A DNA stretch of 64,000 nt from Gemmata massiliana (GCA_000531095.1 HG799465.1:550368-614367), one strand, 5' to 3'; counted from the first letter of the stretch, positions 8,152 through 21,065 are shown. Notes: a model not told the origin generated them from the letters alone. Translations and numbers: made by a program.

Positions 8152-10050
8152 ATGTCGTTTCGGTATCTCCCAGCAACCGGCGCCCGACTAGCCGTCGCCG
8201 TCGTTCTTCTCGCCGCGCCCCACAGCGCTCGCGCGGCCGAAGAACTACCATCGGTCATTCGTTCGGCGGGGAGCGGGCCGTGGTCGGCCACCGCGACCTG
8301 GGAAGGTGGGCGGGTTCCGGGCGCGGACGCTCGCGTCCAGATCCGGACCGGGCACCGCGTGGTCTACGACGCGAAATCCGGTGTTGTGATCCGGTCCATT
8401 AACGTCGCCGGCACCCTGACCTTCGACCCGGACCGCGACACCCGCCTCGACGTCGGCCTGATCCTGATCCGAGCGGGGGAAACGTATTCCGAGTCCGGAT
8501 TCGACTGCGAGTCCCACGCCCGCAAGCCCGACCCGGAGGTCGAGCGCCCCGTACTGGAGGTGGGCGCCCCGAACCGGCCCATCGGGGCGAAGCGCACCGC
8601 CCTGATCCGGTTGCACGACGTCGGACTGGACGGCGAGTCCACCCCGGCGATTGTCTGTTGCGGCGGGCGCATGGACTTCCACGGCACCCCGCTGGCGCGG
8701 ACCTGGGTGCGCCTCGGGTCCGCGGCAGACAAAGAGGACCGCTTCATCACCCTCACCGAAGCGGTCCCCGACTGGCGCGTCGGGGACCGGATCATCATCA
8801 CCGCCGCGCGGTGGGCCGAATCCGGGCCGAAGCACACGGAAGAGCGCGTCATTACAAAAAACGATGGAAAGAGGCTCGACCTCAATAGCGAGCTCGAGTA
8901 CGAGCACCTGGGGGAGACGAAGTACCGCTCGGTGGTCGCCAACCTCAGCCGTAACGTGGTCGTCGAATCCGCGGAGCCCAAGCACGCTCGGGGGCACACC
9001 ATGTACCACCGCCACTCGACCGGGGCGATCAGTTACGCCGAGTTCCGGCACCTGGGCAAGCAGGGCGTGCTCGGCCGGTACAGCCTGCACTACCACCTGT
9101 GCGGCGACACCATGCGCGGGAGCTACGTCCTCGGGGCCTCGATCCACGACAGCCACAACCGGTTCCTCACCATTCACGGCACCAGCTACCTCGTGGTCCG
9201 TGATTGTGTCGGGTACCGGAGCGTGGGCCACGGGTTCTTCATGGAGGACGGTACCGAGGTCCACAACGTGTTGGACCACAACCTCGCCGCCGGGGTTTCG
9301 AGGGGCCGCGCCCTGCCCAAGCAGACGCTACCCAGCGACGGCAACGATGGAGCCGGGTTCTGGTGGGCCAACAGCCGCAACACGTGGACCCGTAACGTGT
9401 CGGCGGACACGTACCACGGGTACCATTTTCACCCGATGGCCCGGGACTGGTTCAAGGCCCCGGTGTTCGAGGTGCCGCAACCCGACGGTACCCGCCGCAC
9501 GGAGGATCTGCGCCGGATACCGTTCGTCCGCTTCGAGGGGAACGAGGCCCACGGCGCAGACGCACAAGGAATCCGAATGGAGTGGTCCAGTGTTTCGGCC
9601 GACGTAGCGGAGATGGTCGGGCCGGACCCGCGGAACCCGTTTCTCATCCGCGACCTACGAATCTGGGGGTCTTGTACGGGAACCTGGTCGCGGCTGCCGG
9701 TCTTACGGACCGAGAATCTGCGGATTGATAAGGTCATGGACGGCGACGAGGATCCCACGACCGAAATGGGCTCCAAGGAGAAAATCCTCGATCAGCAGGC
9801 CCCCACGACGGTCATCACACACGTGAACCGTGCCGGCGCCCGTATCGTGGTACAGGGAACAACCGCGGACAACGGGATCGTGCGGCGCGTGGTCGTGAAC
9901 AACAAAGAAGCGCGCTCGGTGAGAAACAATTTCGCCGAATGGGAAGTCACGCTGGACGGCGTACCCAAGGGATTGTTGCGCTTGAAGGCGCACGCGGAGG
10001 ACGAATCGAAGAACATTGAGGTTCGCCCGCACGTCGTCATCGTCGAATAG
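8152..10050 (+). CDS. Secreted G8-domain / right-handed beta-helix protein
   Basis: 632 residues from the ATG at 8152, which begins a signal peptide ending near AHSARA. Residues about 30-150 look like a G8 domain (WSATATWEGGRVPGADARV.I..G..V..D, then I.V.G.LTFD), the eight-glycine domain of CEMIP/TMEM2 and several bacterial proteins. The rest has repeated short strands with His/Asn clusters (YHRHSTGAISYAEFRHLGKQG, LHYHLCGDT, SYVLGASIHDSHNRFLTIHGT) typical of a parallel beta helix that binds or cuts polysaccharide. In animals this domain order is linked to hyaluronan breakdown; its bacterial substrate is unknown. The C-terminal 90 residues resemble an Ig-like bacterial module. Confidence 0.75.
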   Translation: MSFRYLPATGARLAVAVVLLAAPHSARAAEELPSVIRSAGSGPWSATATWEGGRVPGADARVQIRTGHRVVYDAKSGVVIRSINVAGTLTFDPDRDTRLDVGLILIRAGETYSESGFDCESHARKPDPEVERPVLEVGAPNRPIGAKRTALIRLHDVGLDGESTPAIVCCGGRMDFHGTPLARTWVRLGSAADKEDRFITLTEAVPDWRVGDRIIITAARWAESGPKHTEERVITKNDGKRLDLNSELEYEHLGETKYRSVVANLSRNVVVESAEPKHARGHTMYHRHSTGAISYAEFRHLGKQGVLGRYSLHYHLCGDTMRGSYVLGASIHDSHNRFLTIHGTSYLVVRDCVGYRSVGHGFFMEDGTEVHNVLDHNLAAGVSRGRALPKQTLPSDGNDGAGFWWANSRNTWTRNVSADTYHGYHFHPMARDWFKAPVFEVPQPDGTRRTEDLRRIPFVRFEGNEAHGADAQGIRMEWSSVSADVAEMVGPDPRNPFLIRDLRIWGSCTGTWSRLPVLRTENLRIDKVMDGDEDPTTEMGSKEKILDQQAPTTVITHVNRAGARIVVQGTTADNGIVRRVVVNNKEARSVRNNFAEWEVTLDGVPKGLLRLKAHAEDESKNIEVRPHVVIVE

Positions 10051-10135
10051 GCGCACAGGTGCCACGGTCGAGCGCACGGTACGGCTCGGTTGAGAATCGT
10101 GCTGTTGAACTACGCCGGGCGCGCCGATGGCACGC

Positions 10136-11476
10136 TCACGCGCGGGTAAAAATCGAATCGCTCAGTGTGCCCGTGCTGTCCGCGAACGATTCCTGTTCGA
10201 TGGCCAGCGCACGCAGAATGCTGAGGTGCATGTTGGACATGCGGGCGTCGTCCTTCTTCCAATAAGTGCCGTGTTTGAGGCCCATCTTCGACCCGCCGGC
10301 CACGAGCGTCGGCAGGTTCTTGGGGGTGTGCGTCGTACTCGCGCCGCTGCCGTACAGCACGATGGTGTTGTCCAGTACGGTACCGTCGCGGTCCTGATAC
10401 TTCGCCAACCGGCCCAGGAAGTGCGCGAGCTGCTGGCTGAGGAACAGATCGTATTTCGCGAACGCCAGTTGCCCCGCCTTGTCCCCGGCGTGCGAGAGCG
10501 TGTGGTGCGTGTGGCCCAACCCGAGCTTGATCGGGAACGTGTCGCTGATGCCCATCCCGTCCTCGCGGTTGAGCATGAACACCACCGAGCGCGTGATGTC
10601 CGCGTCGAACGCGAGGGCGATCAGATCGAACATCACGCGGTAGTAGTCGGCCGGGGCGCTCTCGTTCGTGGCGTCCAGTTTCAGGTGCGCGTGGTCCTGC
10701 TTCTTGAGTGGCACGTCGACCCACTTCTCCGCCGCGATCAGTCGAGATTCCAGTTCGTTGAGCGACGTGAGGTACTGATCCATCCGCTCGCGGTCAGACT
10801 TGCCGAGTTGCTTGTCAAGAGTCTTGGCGCTCGCGGAAACCGCGTCCACCAGTTTGATCTGTTTCTGGAGTTTTTCGCGCTCCGCGTTCATCGAATCGCG
10901 GTCGCCGCGGAAGAGGCGGTTGAAGACGCGGCGCGGGTTGTTCTCCGCCGGGATCGGGCGCCCCTCAAGACTGTACGCGATCGTACCCGTGCGCGAGAGG
11001 AACCCGGTGCCCGCGTCGATTGACAGCACCAGCGAGGGCTGGCGGCAGTGTTTCTTCGTGTGCTGCGCGACCACCTGATCGAGACTGGCGGTGTTGTACG
11101 TGCCCGGCTTCGGGTTGTGCAGCGGCGCACCGGTGAGCCACATATCCGAGCACACGTGCGGGTCTGCCTTGGGGCCACTCGGGTGGTGCAGCCCGCCCAG
11201 GAAGCTGAGGTTCTTGCGGAACGGGGCCAGCGGTTCGGTCGATTTGCCGAACACGAACGCGCCGTTCTTCTCGGCGGTCGGGAACCAGCTCCACTCGTCG
11301 ATCCCGTGCGTCTTCTGCGGCAGCGACATGCCGTTCGCGGTGTAAATCGCACAGAACCGGCGGGGCGCTTGTGCAGTAACATCGGCGCCCATCGCGTCGA
11401 GTACCGGCAGTGCGAGCGCAGCCCCGCCGATCCCACGAAGAAACGCGCGACGGTCCAGTTGCGGTGCGGTGGGCAT
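10136..11476 (-). CDS. DUF1552 domain protein with Tat signal
   Basis: 446 residues. It begins [29 protein letters not shown], a twin-arginine export signal, so it is probably exported folded. The body matches the DUF1552 family ([49 protein letters not shown]), related to DUF1501 sulfatase-like proteins. It lies 33 bases downstream of the DUF1592 gene on the same strand. This two-gene set is repeated many times in planctomycete genomes and usually thought to be an exported cytochrome plus partner. The substrate is unknown. Confidence 0.9.
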   Translation of the reverse strand: MPTAPQLDRRAFLRGIGGAALALPVLDAMGADVTAQAPRRFCAIYTANGMSLPQKTHGIDEWSWFPTAEKNGAFVFGKSTEPLAPFRKNLSFLGGLHHPSGPKADPHVCSDMWLTGAPLHNPKPGTYNTASLDQVVAQHTKKHCRQPSLVLSIDAGTGFLSRTGTIAYSLEGRPIPAENNPRRVFNRLFRGDRDSMNAEREKLQKQIKLVDAVSASAKTLDKQLGKSDRERMDQYLTSLNELESRLIAAEKWVDVPLKKQDHAHLKLDATNESAPADYYRVMFDLIALAFDADITRSVVFMLNREDGMGISDTFPIKLGLGHTHHTLSHAGDKAGQLAFAKYDLFLSQQLAHFLGRLAKYQDRDGTVLDNTIVLYGSGASTTHTPKNLPTLVAGGSKMGLKHGTYWKKDDARMSNMHLSILRALAIEQESFADSTGTLSDSIFTRA

Positions 11477-11509
11477 GGCTCGTGTCCGAGGGAGGCGGGT
11501 GGGGCGGGG

Positions 11510-14419
<2,910 letters not shown>

Positions 14420-14551
14420 GAAGCGCTCGGGGCGGCGGGTAACGTGCGATTCGGCGGGAGTTCCGTCCCTGAAGAAGCTACCCGCGTGGGAGAGAAATCG
14501 CAATACACTTCACCCCATTTGAGCGACCTGTTGGAATGATTCCGCGATAGG

Positions 14552-15388
14552 TTACCCCTTCTTGGGAGTGGGTTTCTTCTTCATGGCGGCGCTCTTTTTT
14601 ACGGGTTTCTTCACGGCCTTCTTGGTGGTCTTTTTCGCGGTCGGCTTTTTCGGAGTGCTGGGAGCCGTTGGGAGCACTGGGACGCTACCAATCTCGATAC
14701 CGAAGATGGCGCCCAGATCGCCCGCGGCAATCACGGGGGCGGTGCCCTTCCCCGCGAGCGGAGCAGCGGGGACCGCCTGTTCGATCAACTCCATGTGATC
14801 CACACACCGGAGCGTAAATAGCAGCTCTGGCGCGGAATCAAGACGGTTCCCGACCCCGTACATCGTCGCGGCGACGTGCTTGCACATGCCCGCATAGTCC
14901 GGGCAACTGCACCGCATCTTGATCTCGTTCGGCTTCGGGAACAGCCCCTTATCCCGGTCCGTGACCAGTTCCATTACCGCCTTCGACAGTTTGCCCTGTA
15001 GCAGTTCCACGAGCGTGCCGATCTTGCCCGCGCACTGTTTTTTCAGCGCGTCCCACTTCGCCCGCGGTAGGGTCGTGATGTCGACCTCGATCTCGTACAG
15101 TTCCGATCCGCTCACCAGAGCCTTGATGCGGCCCTTCTCGATCTTCAGGTCCACGACCGAGCCGTTGCGGACGTAGCTCCGGCCGCGCGGCAAGCGGTTG
15201 GCGAAGTCGCTGTAGCTTTCCAGGTTCGTACACCACGCCTTCCCCCAAAACGTCGAGGCAATGGCCTTACCTTGAACGTTCACGGGGGCAACGACCTGCC
15301 CCTTTTTCGTCCGCTTGGCGACTTCCTTCGCGGCCTGTGCACGGCGCTGGGCCACCGGGACGTAAGGTTTGAAACCGTACCAGTCCAT
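14552..15388 (-). CDS. SWIM zinc-finger protein
   Basis: 278 residues. C160, C162, C169 and H171 (CSCPDYAGMCKH) form the CxC...CxH SWIM motif that binds zinc and is linked to DNA or protein contacts. N-terminal FWGKAWCTNLESYSDFANRLPRGRSYVRNG is typical of the bacterial SWIM proteins that pair with SNF2 ATPases. The last 40 residues are almost all Lys/Pro/Thr/Ala, a basic tail that could bind DNA. It lies 24 bases after the SNF2 gene and is clearly co-transcribed with it. Confidence 0.9.
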   Translation of the reverse strand: MDWYGFKPYVPVAQRRAQAAKEVAKRTKKGQVVAPVNVQGKAIASTFWGKAWCTNLESYSDFANRLPRGRSYVRNGSVVDLKIEKGRIKALVSGSELYEIEVDITTLPRAKWDALKKQCAGKIGTLVELLQGKLSKAVMELVTDRDKGLFPKPNEIKMRCSCPDYAGMCKHVAATMYGVGNRLDSAPELLFTLRCVDHMELIEQAVPAAPLAGKGTAPVIAAGDLGAIFGIEIGSVPVLPTAPSTPKKPTAKKTTKKAVKKPVKKSAAMKKKPTPKKG

Positions 15389-15412
15389 TTGCCACCTCCC
15401 AAACGGTTCACA

Positions 15413-18097
15413 TCAGCCGTCGGTGGCTTGATGCAAGTCCAGATTCACGAATTTTAGCAGCGCATCATTGTCCATTTCGGTCAACAAGACTTCCCCACCG
15501 TCGTTCCCGCCGAGGGCCTCGCCCGCGACCTGGCTCTTTCGGGCGATCATCTCGTCGATCCGTTCCTCGACCGTTCCCCGGCAGACGAACTTGTGAACCA
15601 GCACGTTCTTCTTCTGGCCGATCCGGAAGGCGCGGTCGGTGGCCTGGTTCTCGATAGCCGGGTTCCACCAACGATCGAAATGGATCACGTGCGCAGCCGC
15701 CGTCAGGTTCAGGCCGGTGCCGCCCGCCTTCAGCGACAGTACGAAGAACGGCGGGCCGTCTTCGCTCTGGAACTGGTCGACGAATTCCTTCCGCTTTTTA
15801 ACGCTCGTTCCCCCGTGGAGAATCAATCCGGGCCGACCGAAGATCGTGGCGAGAAATTCCGCCAGCGGCTCCGCGATCTCACGGAATTGCGTGAAGACGA
15901 GGGCCTTTTCCTGCCGGGCGGCGATCTCCTCGGCGATCTCCGCCAGTCGGCGGAACTTGCCGCTCCGGTCGGCCGCGTAATCGCCCGTGCCGGCCACCTG
16001 AGCGGGGTGGTTGCAAATCTGTTTCAGCCGCATCAGTTGTGCCAAAACGATGCCCCGGCGCCGAAGCCCGTCTGCGCCCTCCAGTTGTCGCGCCAGTTCC
16101 TCGACCGTGTGCTGGTAAAGGGCCGCCTGGTGCTTGCTCAGCGCGCAGTACGCTTTTACTTCCGTCTTGTCCGGCAGGTCGGAGATCACGCGCTTGTCGG
16201 TCTTCAGGCGCCGGAGGACGTAGGGCCGCACCAGGTTCCGCAGCGGCTCGAACGAGGGCGTTGAGGCACTTTGCAATCGCTTGACGAACGAACCGAACTG
16301 CTTGGCCGTTCCCAGCAGACCGGGATTCAAGAAATCAAAGAGCGACCAGAGATCCGAGAGGCGGTTCTCCACGGGCGTGCCGGTCACGGCGACCCGACTG
16401 TCGGCCGCCAGTTCCTTCGCCGCGCGAGTCTGCTTCGTGCCGGAGTTCTTGATCGCCTGGGCCTCGTCGAGAACGACCAACCGCCAGCGGTGCTGCGTCA
16501 CCCAGTCCTGGCGCACGAGCATTCCGTAAGTGGTCACGATCAGGTCGAACGAGTCGGCGGTGTCAGAACTTATTTCACCAGTGGCACCCACTTCCGACGG
16601 GTGCGCCACCGCGAAGGAGAGCGACGGTGCGAACTTCGCCAGTTCCGACTTCCAGTTCGCGATGAGCGACGCGGGCACGACCAGGAGACTCGCTTTGCTC
16701 CGCTCGTCGCGCTTCAGATCGAGCAGCAGCGAGATCACCTGGATCGTTTTGCCGAGCCCCATGTCGTCGGCCAAGCACACCCCCAACCCCAGACGAGCGG
16801 CGAAGCGCAGCCAGCCGTAACCGGTCCGCTGGTACGGTCGGAGTTCTGCTTTCAAGCCGGGTGGAGCCGCTTCGCGCTGAGTGTCCGGGGAGCGCAGATT
16901 TTCGAGGACGGCCTCCAGCCCCGGTCCGGCGGTCAGACCGGCCCACTCGCGGGTCGCCTCCGGGATTTCCTCGTCTTCTCCTCCAAGAACATTCGCCCCG
17001 GAAAGAAGACGCATGCCCTCGAAGAACGAAAGCCCCTCGCCGCGCACGTCCCGCTCGACTTCTTTCCAGTGTTTCAAAGCCTCTTGCAACTTCTCCCGAT
17101 CCACCTCGACCCACTTCCCCTTTAACGGGACCAGCCCCCCACTGGATTCGAGCAACTGGGCGATCTCGTCCGGGGCGAGCGTTTCCCCGTCGAGGCTCAT
17201 ATCAACAGAGAATTGCAGCATGGCATCGACGTTGATGCCAGCGGTATTCTTCGAGTCGATCTTCACGCTGACGCGGGGTCGAGGCGGTTTCTGGGCGTGC
17301 CACCAGTCCGGCACCCGAACGATTAGCCCACTCGACTCGAAAAGGGGAATCGCCCGGAGGAACTCGTATGCCTCGCGCGGCGACCACGCGAGGGGCGAGT
17401 AAATCTCCCCGGAATCGACGAGGCGCTGAACCAGTTCCGAGGATTCGGCTGCCCGGGAAACTGGCAGCAGCAGGTTCAGCATTGCCGTGCGGTTCCGCTC
17501 CCCAGCGTATTGCTGGAGCGCCCGGCCCAGTGGCTCGTGTCGCACCTTGCCCTGCGGCGTCAGACCGTTAGCGAACGTCGCCAGGAACGCGAACGGGTAG
17601 TCCGGGTTCTGCTTGTTCTCGGCGAGATGGAATGTAACGCGACCGACGAACCGCCAGTGCGGGTTGCGCTCCCGCAAGTAACCGGATGCGCCGCCCGAGT
17701 GCTTTGCGATCTCGCTGCGAACCAGAGAATCGAGGTCGCGCCACCACGTCGCTAAGACCTCTGACGTCAGATACTCCAGCCCGGTCATGGGCGGAGCCTG
17801 AAAAACGGCCCGGTCCAGGTCGGCCGCAGTTGGCGGGATCTCGGGAACGGGTTCGCCCGATTCCGCGGTGGTGGCCTTGCAGAGTGTGGTCAGGTAGAGC
17901 CGGGCAATCGAGCGTGCGAACTCGAAAGAAGGTGGCAGCGCCGCATCCGCCTCTTCGCTCGCGGAATAGAGCATCCCTCGGGCCGCGCTCGCGTGGTAGG
18001 CCCCGAGCAAGCCCTTCGAGGGCTCCTGTTTGGAAGCTCCGAGTGGTTCCTCGCGGAGGAGGAGGTGCCCTTGCGGTGTGATCGTCAGGTCGTGCAT
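15413..18097 (-). CDS. SNF2-family ATPase / helicase
   Basis: 894 residues from the ATG at 18097 (MHDLTITPQGHLLL); the frame runs 43 codons further upstream, but this Met starts the segment that resembles SNF2-associated proteins. Helicase motifs: DDMGLGKTIQ (motif I), VVPASLIANW (Ia), VLDEAQAIKN (II), VTGTPVENRLSDLWSLFDFL (III), then LVFTQF, ILHGGTS, LSLKAGGTGLNLTAAAHVIHFDRWWNPAIENQATDRAFRIGQ (motifs IV-VI). The N-terminal half is the SNF2-associated region. Such proteins move along double-stranded DNA and displace bound proteins. Operon with the SWIM gene at 14552; divergent from the M28 peptidase. Confidence 0.93.
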   Translation of the reverse strand: MHDLTITPQGHLLLREEPLGASKQEPSKGLLGAYHASAARGMLYSASEEADAALPPSFEFARSIARLYLTTLCKATTAESGEPVPEIPPTAADLDRAVFQAPPMTGLEYLTSEVLATWWRDLDSLVRSEIAKHSGGASGYLRERNPHWRFVGRVTFHLAENKQNPDYPFAFLATFANGLTPQGKVRHEPLGRALQQYAGERNRTAMLNLLLPVSRAAESSELVQRLVDSGEIYSPLAWSPREAYEFLRAIPLFESSGLIVRVPDWWHAQKPPRPRVSVKIDSKNTAGINVDAMLQFSVDMSLDGETLAPDEIAQLLESSGGLVPLKGKWVEVDREKLQEALKHWKEVERDVRGEGLSFFEGMRLLSGANVLGGEDEEIPEATREWAGLTAGPGLEAVLENLRSPDTQREAAPPGLKAELRPYQRTGYGWLRFAARLGLGVCLADDMGLGKTIQVISLLLDLKRDERSKASLLVVPASLIANWKSELAKFAPSLSFAVAHPSEVGATGEISSDTADSFDLIVTTYGMLVRQDWVTQHRWRLVVLDEAQAIKNSGTKQTRAAKELAADSRVAVTGTPVENRLSDLWSLFDFLNPGLLGTAKQFGSFVKRLQSASTPSFEPLRNLVRPYVLRRLKTDKRVISDLPDKTEVKAYCALSKHQAALYQHTVEELARQLEGADGLRRRGIVLAQLMRLKQICNHPAQVAGTGDYAADRSGKFRRLAEIAEEIAARQEKALVFTQFREIAEPLAEFLATIFGRPGLILHGGTSVKKRKEFVDQFQSEDGPPFFVLSLKAGGTGLNLTAAAHVIHFDRWWNPAIENQATDRAFRIGQKKNVLVHKFVCRGTVEERIDEMIARKSQVAGEALGGNDGGEVLLTEMDNDALLKFVNLDLHQATDG

Positions 18098-18246
18098 CTT
18101 GCCGCTACTCGCGACGTTCGGACAGGGATCGGCACGGGCGCCATTCCATTCTATCGCAAAGAACCGTACCGCTGCGCCGAGCGGTTCGCATAATGGGTAT
18201 TGAGCGACCTCTCCGCTCGGCTGCACTTCGTGATTGAGGAAATCTC

Positions 18247-19872
18247 GTGAATCACCGATCGTTACCGGCCCTCTGTGCCGCGTTCTTTGTCGCCGCGCTC
18301 CCGGTGAGAGCGGCCGACCCGCCAGCGATTTCGCCCGAGCGGATCAAGGCCGACGTCACGTACCTCGCGAGCGACCGGCTCGAAGGGCGCGCCCCGGGCA
18401 CACGCGGCGAAGAACTCGCGACCGATCACATTGCCGGCGAGTTCAAGAAAGCGGGCCTCAAGCCGATCGGCGCGGCCGGTACGTACCTTCAGCCCGTTCC
18501 GCTCGTCCGCGTCGCCACAAGTCCGAAGTCCACGCTCCGCGCAACGAAGGGGAACGAGGCGTTCGACATCCCCTGCGACGAGGAGTTTAGCGGCACGAGC
18601 CAAACGCAAACGGAACTCGAACAATTTGACGCCGAAGTCGTTTTCGTCGGGCACGGAATCACCGCTCCCGAGTTCGATTGGGACGACTACAAGGGCGTCG
18701 ACGTGAAGGGAAAGGTCGTCGTCCTGTTCACGAACGAACCGCCCTCGGACAACCCGAAGTTCTTCGGTGGTAAGGCGCTCACCTACTACGGGCGCTGGAC
18801 GTTCAAGTTCGAGGAAGCCGCGCGCCGCGGGGCCAAGGCGTGCTTCATCATCCACACGAACGAAACGGCCGGGTACCCGTACTCCGTCGTCCGCCCGCTC
18901 GACGGCGCCCAGCTCAAGCGCGACCCGAACCAACCGGCGCTCGCGTTCGCCGGCTGGCTCTCGCGCAAGGCCGGTGAGAAGCTCCTCGGCCTATCCGGGA
19001 AGACGGTGGACGAGGCACTCAAAGCGGCCGATACGAAGGGGTTCAAAGCGTTCTCTCTCGGCGCCAACCTGAAGGGAAACATCTCGACCACGGTCGAAAA
19101 GATCGTGAGCAACAATGTTGCCGGCATGGTCGAAGGGAGCGACCCGGTGCTCAAATCCGAAGTCGTCGTCTTCACCGCACACTGGGACCACCTGGGTGTG
19201 GGCCGCGCTGTTGTCGGCGATTCGATCTACAACGGCGCCGCGGACAACGCCACGGGATGCGCCCTACTGATCGAACTCGCTCGTGCGTGGGCGGCTCAAA
19301 ACCCGAAGCCGAAGCGGTCCGCGATCTTCCTCGCCGTTACAGCGGAAGAAAAAGGGCTGCTCGGGTCGAAATACTACGCACAGAACCCGATCGTGCCGCT
19401 CGGGAAGACCGCTCTGAACCTCAACTTCGACATGATTCTGCCGCTCGGCGTTCCGGAGTCGGTTTCGGTTACTGGCGCCGATCGAACGACCGTATGGCCG
19501 ACTGTCAAATCTGTGGCAGAGAAGACCAAGCTCGAAATCGAACCCGATCAGCGCGCACACCTGGGAGTGTTCTACCGTTCCGATCACTTCTCGATGGCCC
19601 GCGCGGGGGTGCCCGCGTTCTCCATCGGGGCCGGAATGAAGATTAAGGGGAAGCCCGCGGACTTCGCACGCAAAGCGGCGCAGCAGTTCAACGACAAGGC
19701 GTACCATTCCCCACAAGACGAAGTGCGCCCCGACTGGGACTTCTCCGGGTTCGTGACGCTGGCCGATTTCGCGCTCGGTATTGCCCGCGACGTCGCCAAC
19801 GCCGACCGGTTGCCGACGTGGAACCCCGGCGACGAGTTCCGCCCGGCACGAGAGAAGAGTGGGGTGAAGTGA
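18247..19872 (+). CDS. M28-family metallopeptidase with PA domain
   Basis: 541 residues with a signal peptide (MNHRSLPALCAAFFVAALPVRA). Residues 30-80 contain the start seen in this group (YLASDRLEGRAPGTRGEELA). A PA-type insertion lies around residues 120-250. The zinc site of M28 aminopeptidases is visible: AHWDHLG (His and Asp), NGAADNATG (bridging Asp), VTAEEKGLLGS (catalytic Glu-Glu) and FYRSDHFSMARAGVPAFSIG (Asp/His). Exported zinc exopeptidase for scavenging peptides. It ends at a hairpin shared with the convergent DUF1579 gene. Confidence 0.92.
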   Translation: MNHRSLPALCAAFFVAALPVRAADPPAISPERIKADVTYLASDRLEGRAPGTRGEELATDHIAGEFKKAGLKPIGAAGTYLQPVPLVRVATSPKSTLRATKGNEAFDIPCDEEFSGTSQTQTELEQFDAEVVFVGHGITAPEFDWDDYKGVDVKGKVVVLFTNEPPSDNPKFFGGKALTYYGRWTFKFEEAARRGAKACFIIHTNETAGYPYSVVRPLDGAQLKRDPNQPALAFAGWLSRKAGEKLLGLSGKTVDEALKAADTKGFKAFSLGANLKGNISTTVEKIVSNNVAGMVEGSDPVLKSEVVVFTAHWDHLGVGRAVVGDSIYNGAADNATGCALLIELARAWAAQNPKPKRSAIFLAVTAEEKGLLGSKYYAQNPIVPLGKTALNLNFDMILPLGVPESVSVTGADRTTVWPTVKSVAEKTKLEIEPDQRAHLGVFYRSDHFSMARAGVPAFSIGAGMKIKGKPADFARKAAQQFNDKAYHSPQDEVRPDWDFSGFVTLADFALGIARDVANADRLPTWNPGDEFRPAREKSGVK

Positions 19873-19882
19873 TTTGATTTCT

Positions 19883-19907
19883 GCCCCTCTCGAATTCAGA
19901 GAGGGGC
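19883..19907. terminator. Hairpin between convergent genes
   Basis: Stem gcccctct (19883-19890) pairs with agaggggc (19900-19907). It lies 10 bases after the M28 stop codon and 26 before the DUF1579 stop, so it can serve both strands. No clear T-run. Confidence 0.55.
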
Positions 19908-19933
19908 GATGCGCCGAACGTGATCGGGCCGCG

Positions 19934-20416
19934 TTACGCTTTGCGCCGGTAGTGCGATGTCATGAAGCGGTGCCACGTCCCATCCTCAGTCTGGACCTGC
20001 GCGGAGAGGATACGGTGATCGGGTGATACGATTTCGATGGAGTCCTTGTACTTGGCGGTCTTGTTCGGGTCGGTGAAGCTCGGCCCCTCCGTATCCAGCA
20101 CCAGCACCTTCTCGGCCGCGTCCAGTTGGCCGTCGTAGACCCACTGGTTGGTCATCATCGACCCGATACACGTACCGACGAAGCGCTTTTTGGCCGGGTC
20201 GTAACCGATCGTGATAATCATGAGCGCCGGCCCGCCGTCGGGCATCTGCCAGCGGTTCTCGCACTGAATCCACACGCCCCCGATCGACCGCACCGTCTCG
20301 ACCCCGGTGGACTTCATCGGCGGTTGGTCCGGCCCCATGAGCGCTTCGGTCTCGCAGGTCCACTCACCGACGAGTTGCTCCAGCCACTTGTGCTCTTTCT
20401 GTGGTTCAACGTGCAT
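19934..20416 (-). CDS. DUF1579 family protein
   Basis: 160 residues from the ATG at 20416, which has AAGGAG 7 bases upstream. The sequence fits DUF1579: EHKWLEQLVGEWTCE at the start, a central GGVWIQCENRW..., GYDPAKKRFVGTCIGSMM, and a C-terminal SPDHRILSAQVQTEDGTWHRFMTSHYRR. Small soluble beta-barrel-like protein of unknown function. Divergent from the metal-efflux operon. Confidence 0.85.
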   Translation of the reverse strand: MHVEPQKEHKWLEQLVGEWTCETEALMGPDQPPMKSTGVETVRSIGGVWIQCENRWQMPDGGPALMIITIGYDPAKKRFVGTCIGSMMTNQWVYDGQLDAAEKVLVLDTEGPSFTDPNKTAKYKDSIEIVSPDHRILSAQVQTEDGTWHRFMTSHYRRKA

Positions 20417-20609
20417 GGCAATCTCCTTGGGTTGAGCGAAGTGGGGAAGGTACGCCTGCCGGAACCGAAACGCGATGTCAGCTGTGCGGCTCAATAGCGA
20501 CCGCGTCGGATCTGGGTACGCGCAAGGCCCGCTGTGTAACTTCGTTCGATTGACATCCGGGGCCGACCTGTGATAATTCCTTGGTCCAAACGCGGTTCAA
20601 GGGTACGCG

Positions 20610-21065
20610 ATGCTCGTTCGAGTGCTTCTCACTGTGCTGATGCTGGTAGGGCCGATGCCCTTCCGCATTTGCACGTGTGCAGCGAGCACCCCGGTCCCCG
20701 CACCCACGGAACCGCCGGCGCCCGCTCCGCGTGTCGTGGCCAAGGCGTGTCGCTGTAGTCACCATCTGCCCGCCAAGAACCAGCAAAGTGTTCGTGTGCA
20801 GGCCGCTGATGGCGATCATCACACGTGTGGTAAAACGGAACCCGATCGGCACGCGAGCGACTGCCCGGCCGCGAACGCGAACCCGATCGCACGCGACATC
20901 GCTCCTCCACTCGCGCCCGACGCTCCCGTCGATGTTAGTGCTGTTGCCGCCACAATTTGGGTAGGCATCGCCCCGGGCCGAGACCCAACGGCCGTGTTCA
21001 CGACTGAACAATTTCCTGTCCCGAGCGTTCCGCTCTATCTCTCGTTCTGCGCTCTGCGGAACTAG
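20610..21065 (+). CDS. Small exported Cys/His-rich protein of the metal-efflux operon
   Basis: 151 residues. Hydrophobic signal at residues 1-18, then Cys and His clusters (CTC, KACRCSHH, DGDHHTCGK, DCPAAN) that could bind a soft metal such as Cu or Zn, then a tail ending PLYLSFCALRN. It lies just upstream of the RND adaptor on the same strand. A protein of the same layout (52068-52520) precedes the TolC-type gene. Metal-handling role is inference from composition and position. Confidence 0.65.
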   Translation: MLVRVLLTVLMLVGPMPFRICTCAASTPVPAPTEPPAPAPRVVAKACRCSHHLPAKNQQSVRVQAADGDHHTCGKTEPDRHASDCPAANANPIARDIAPPLAPDAPVDVSAVAATIWVGIAPGRDPTAVFTTEQFPVPSVPLYLSFCALRN

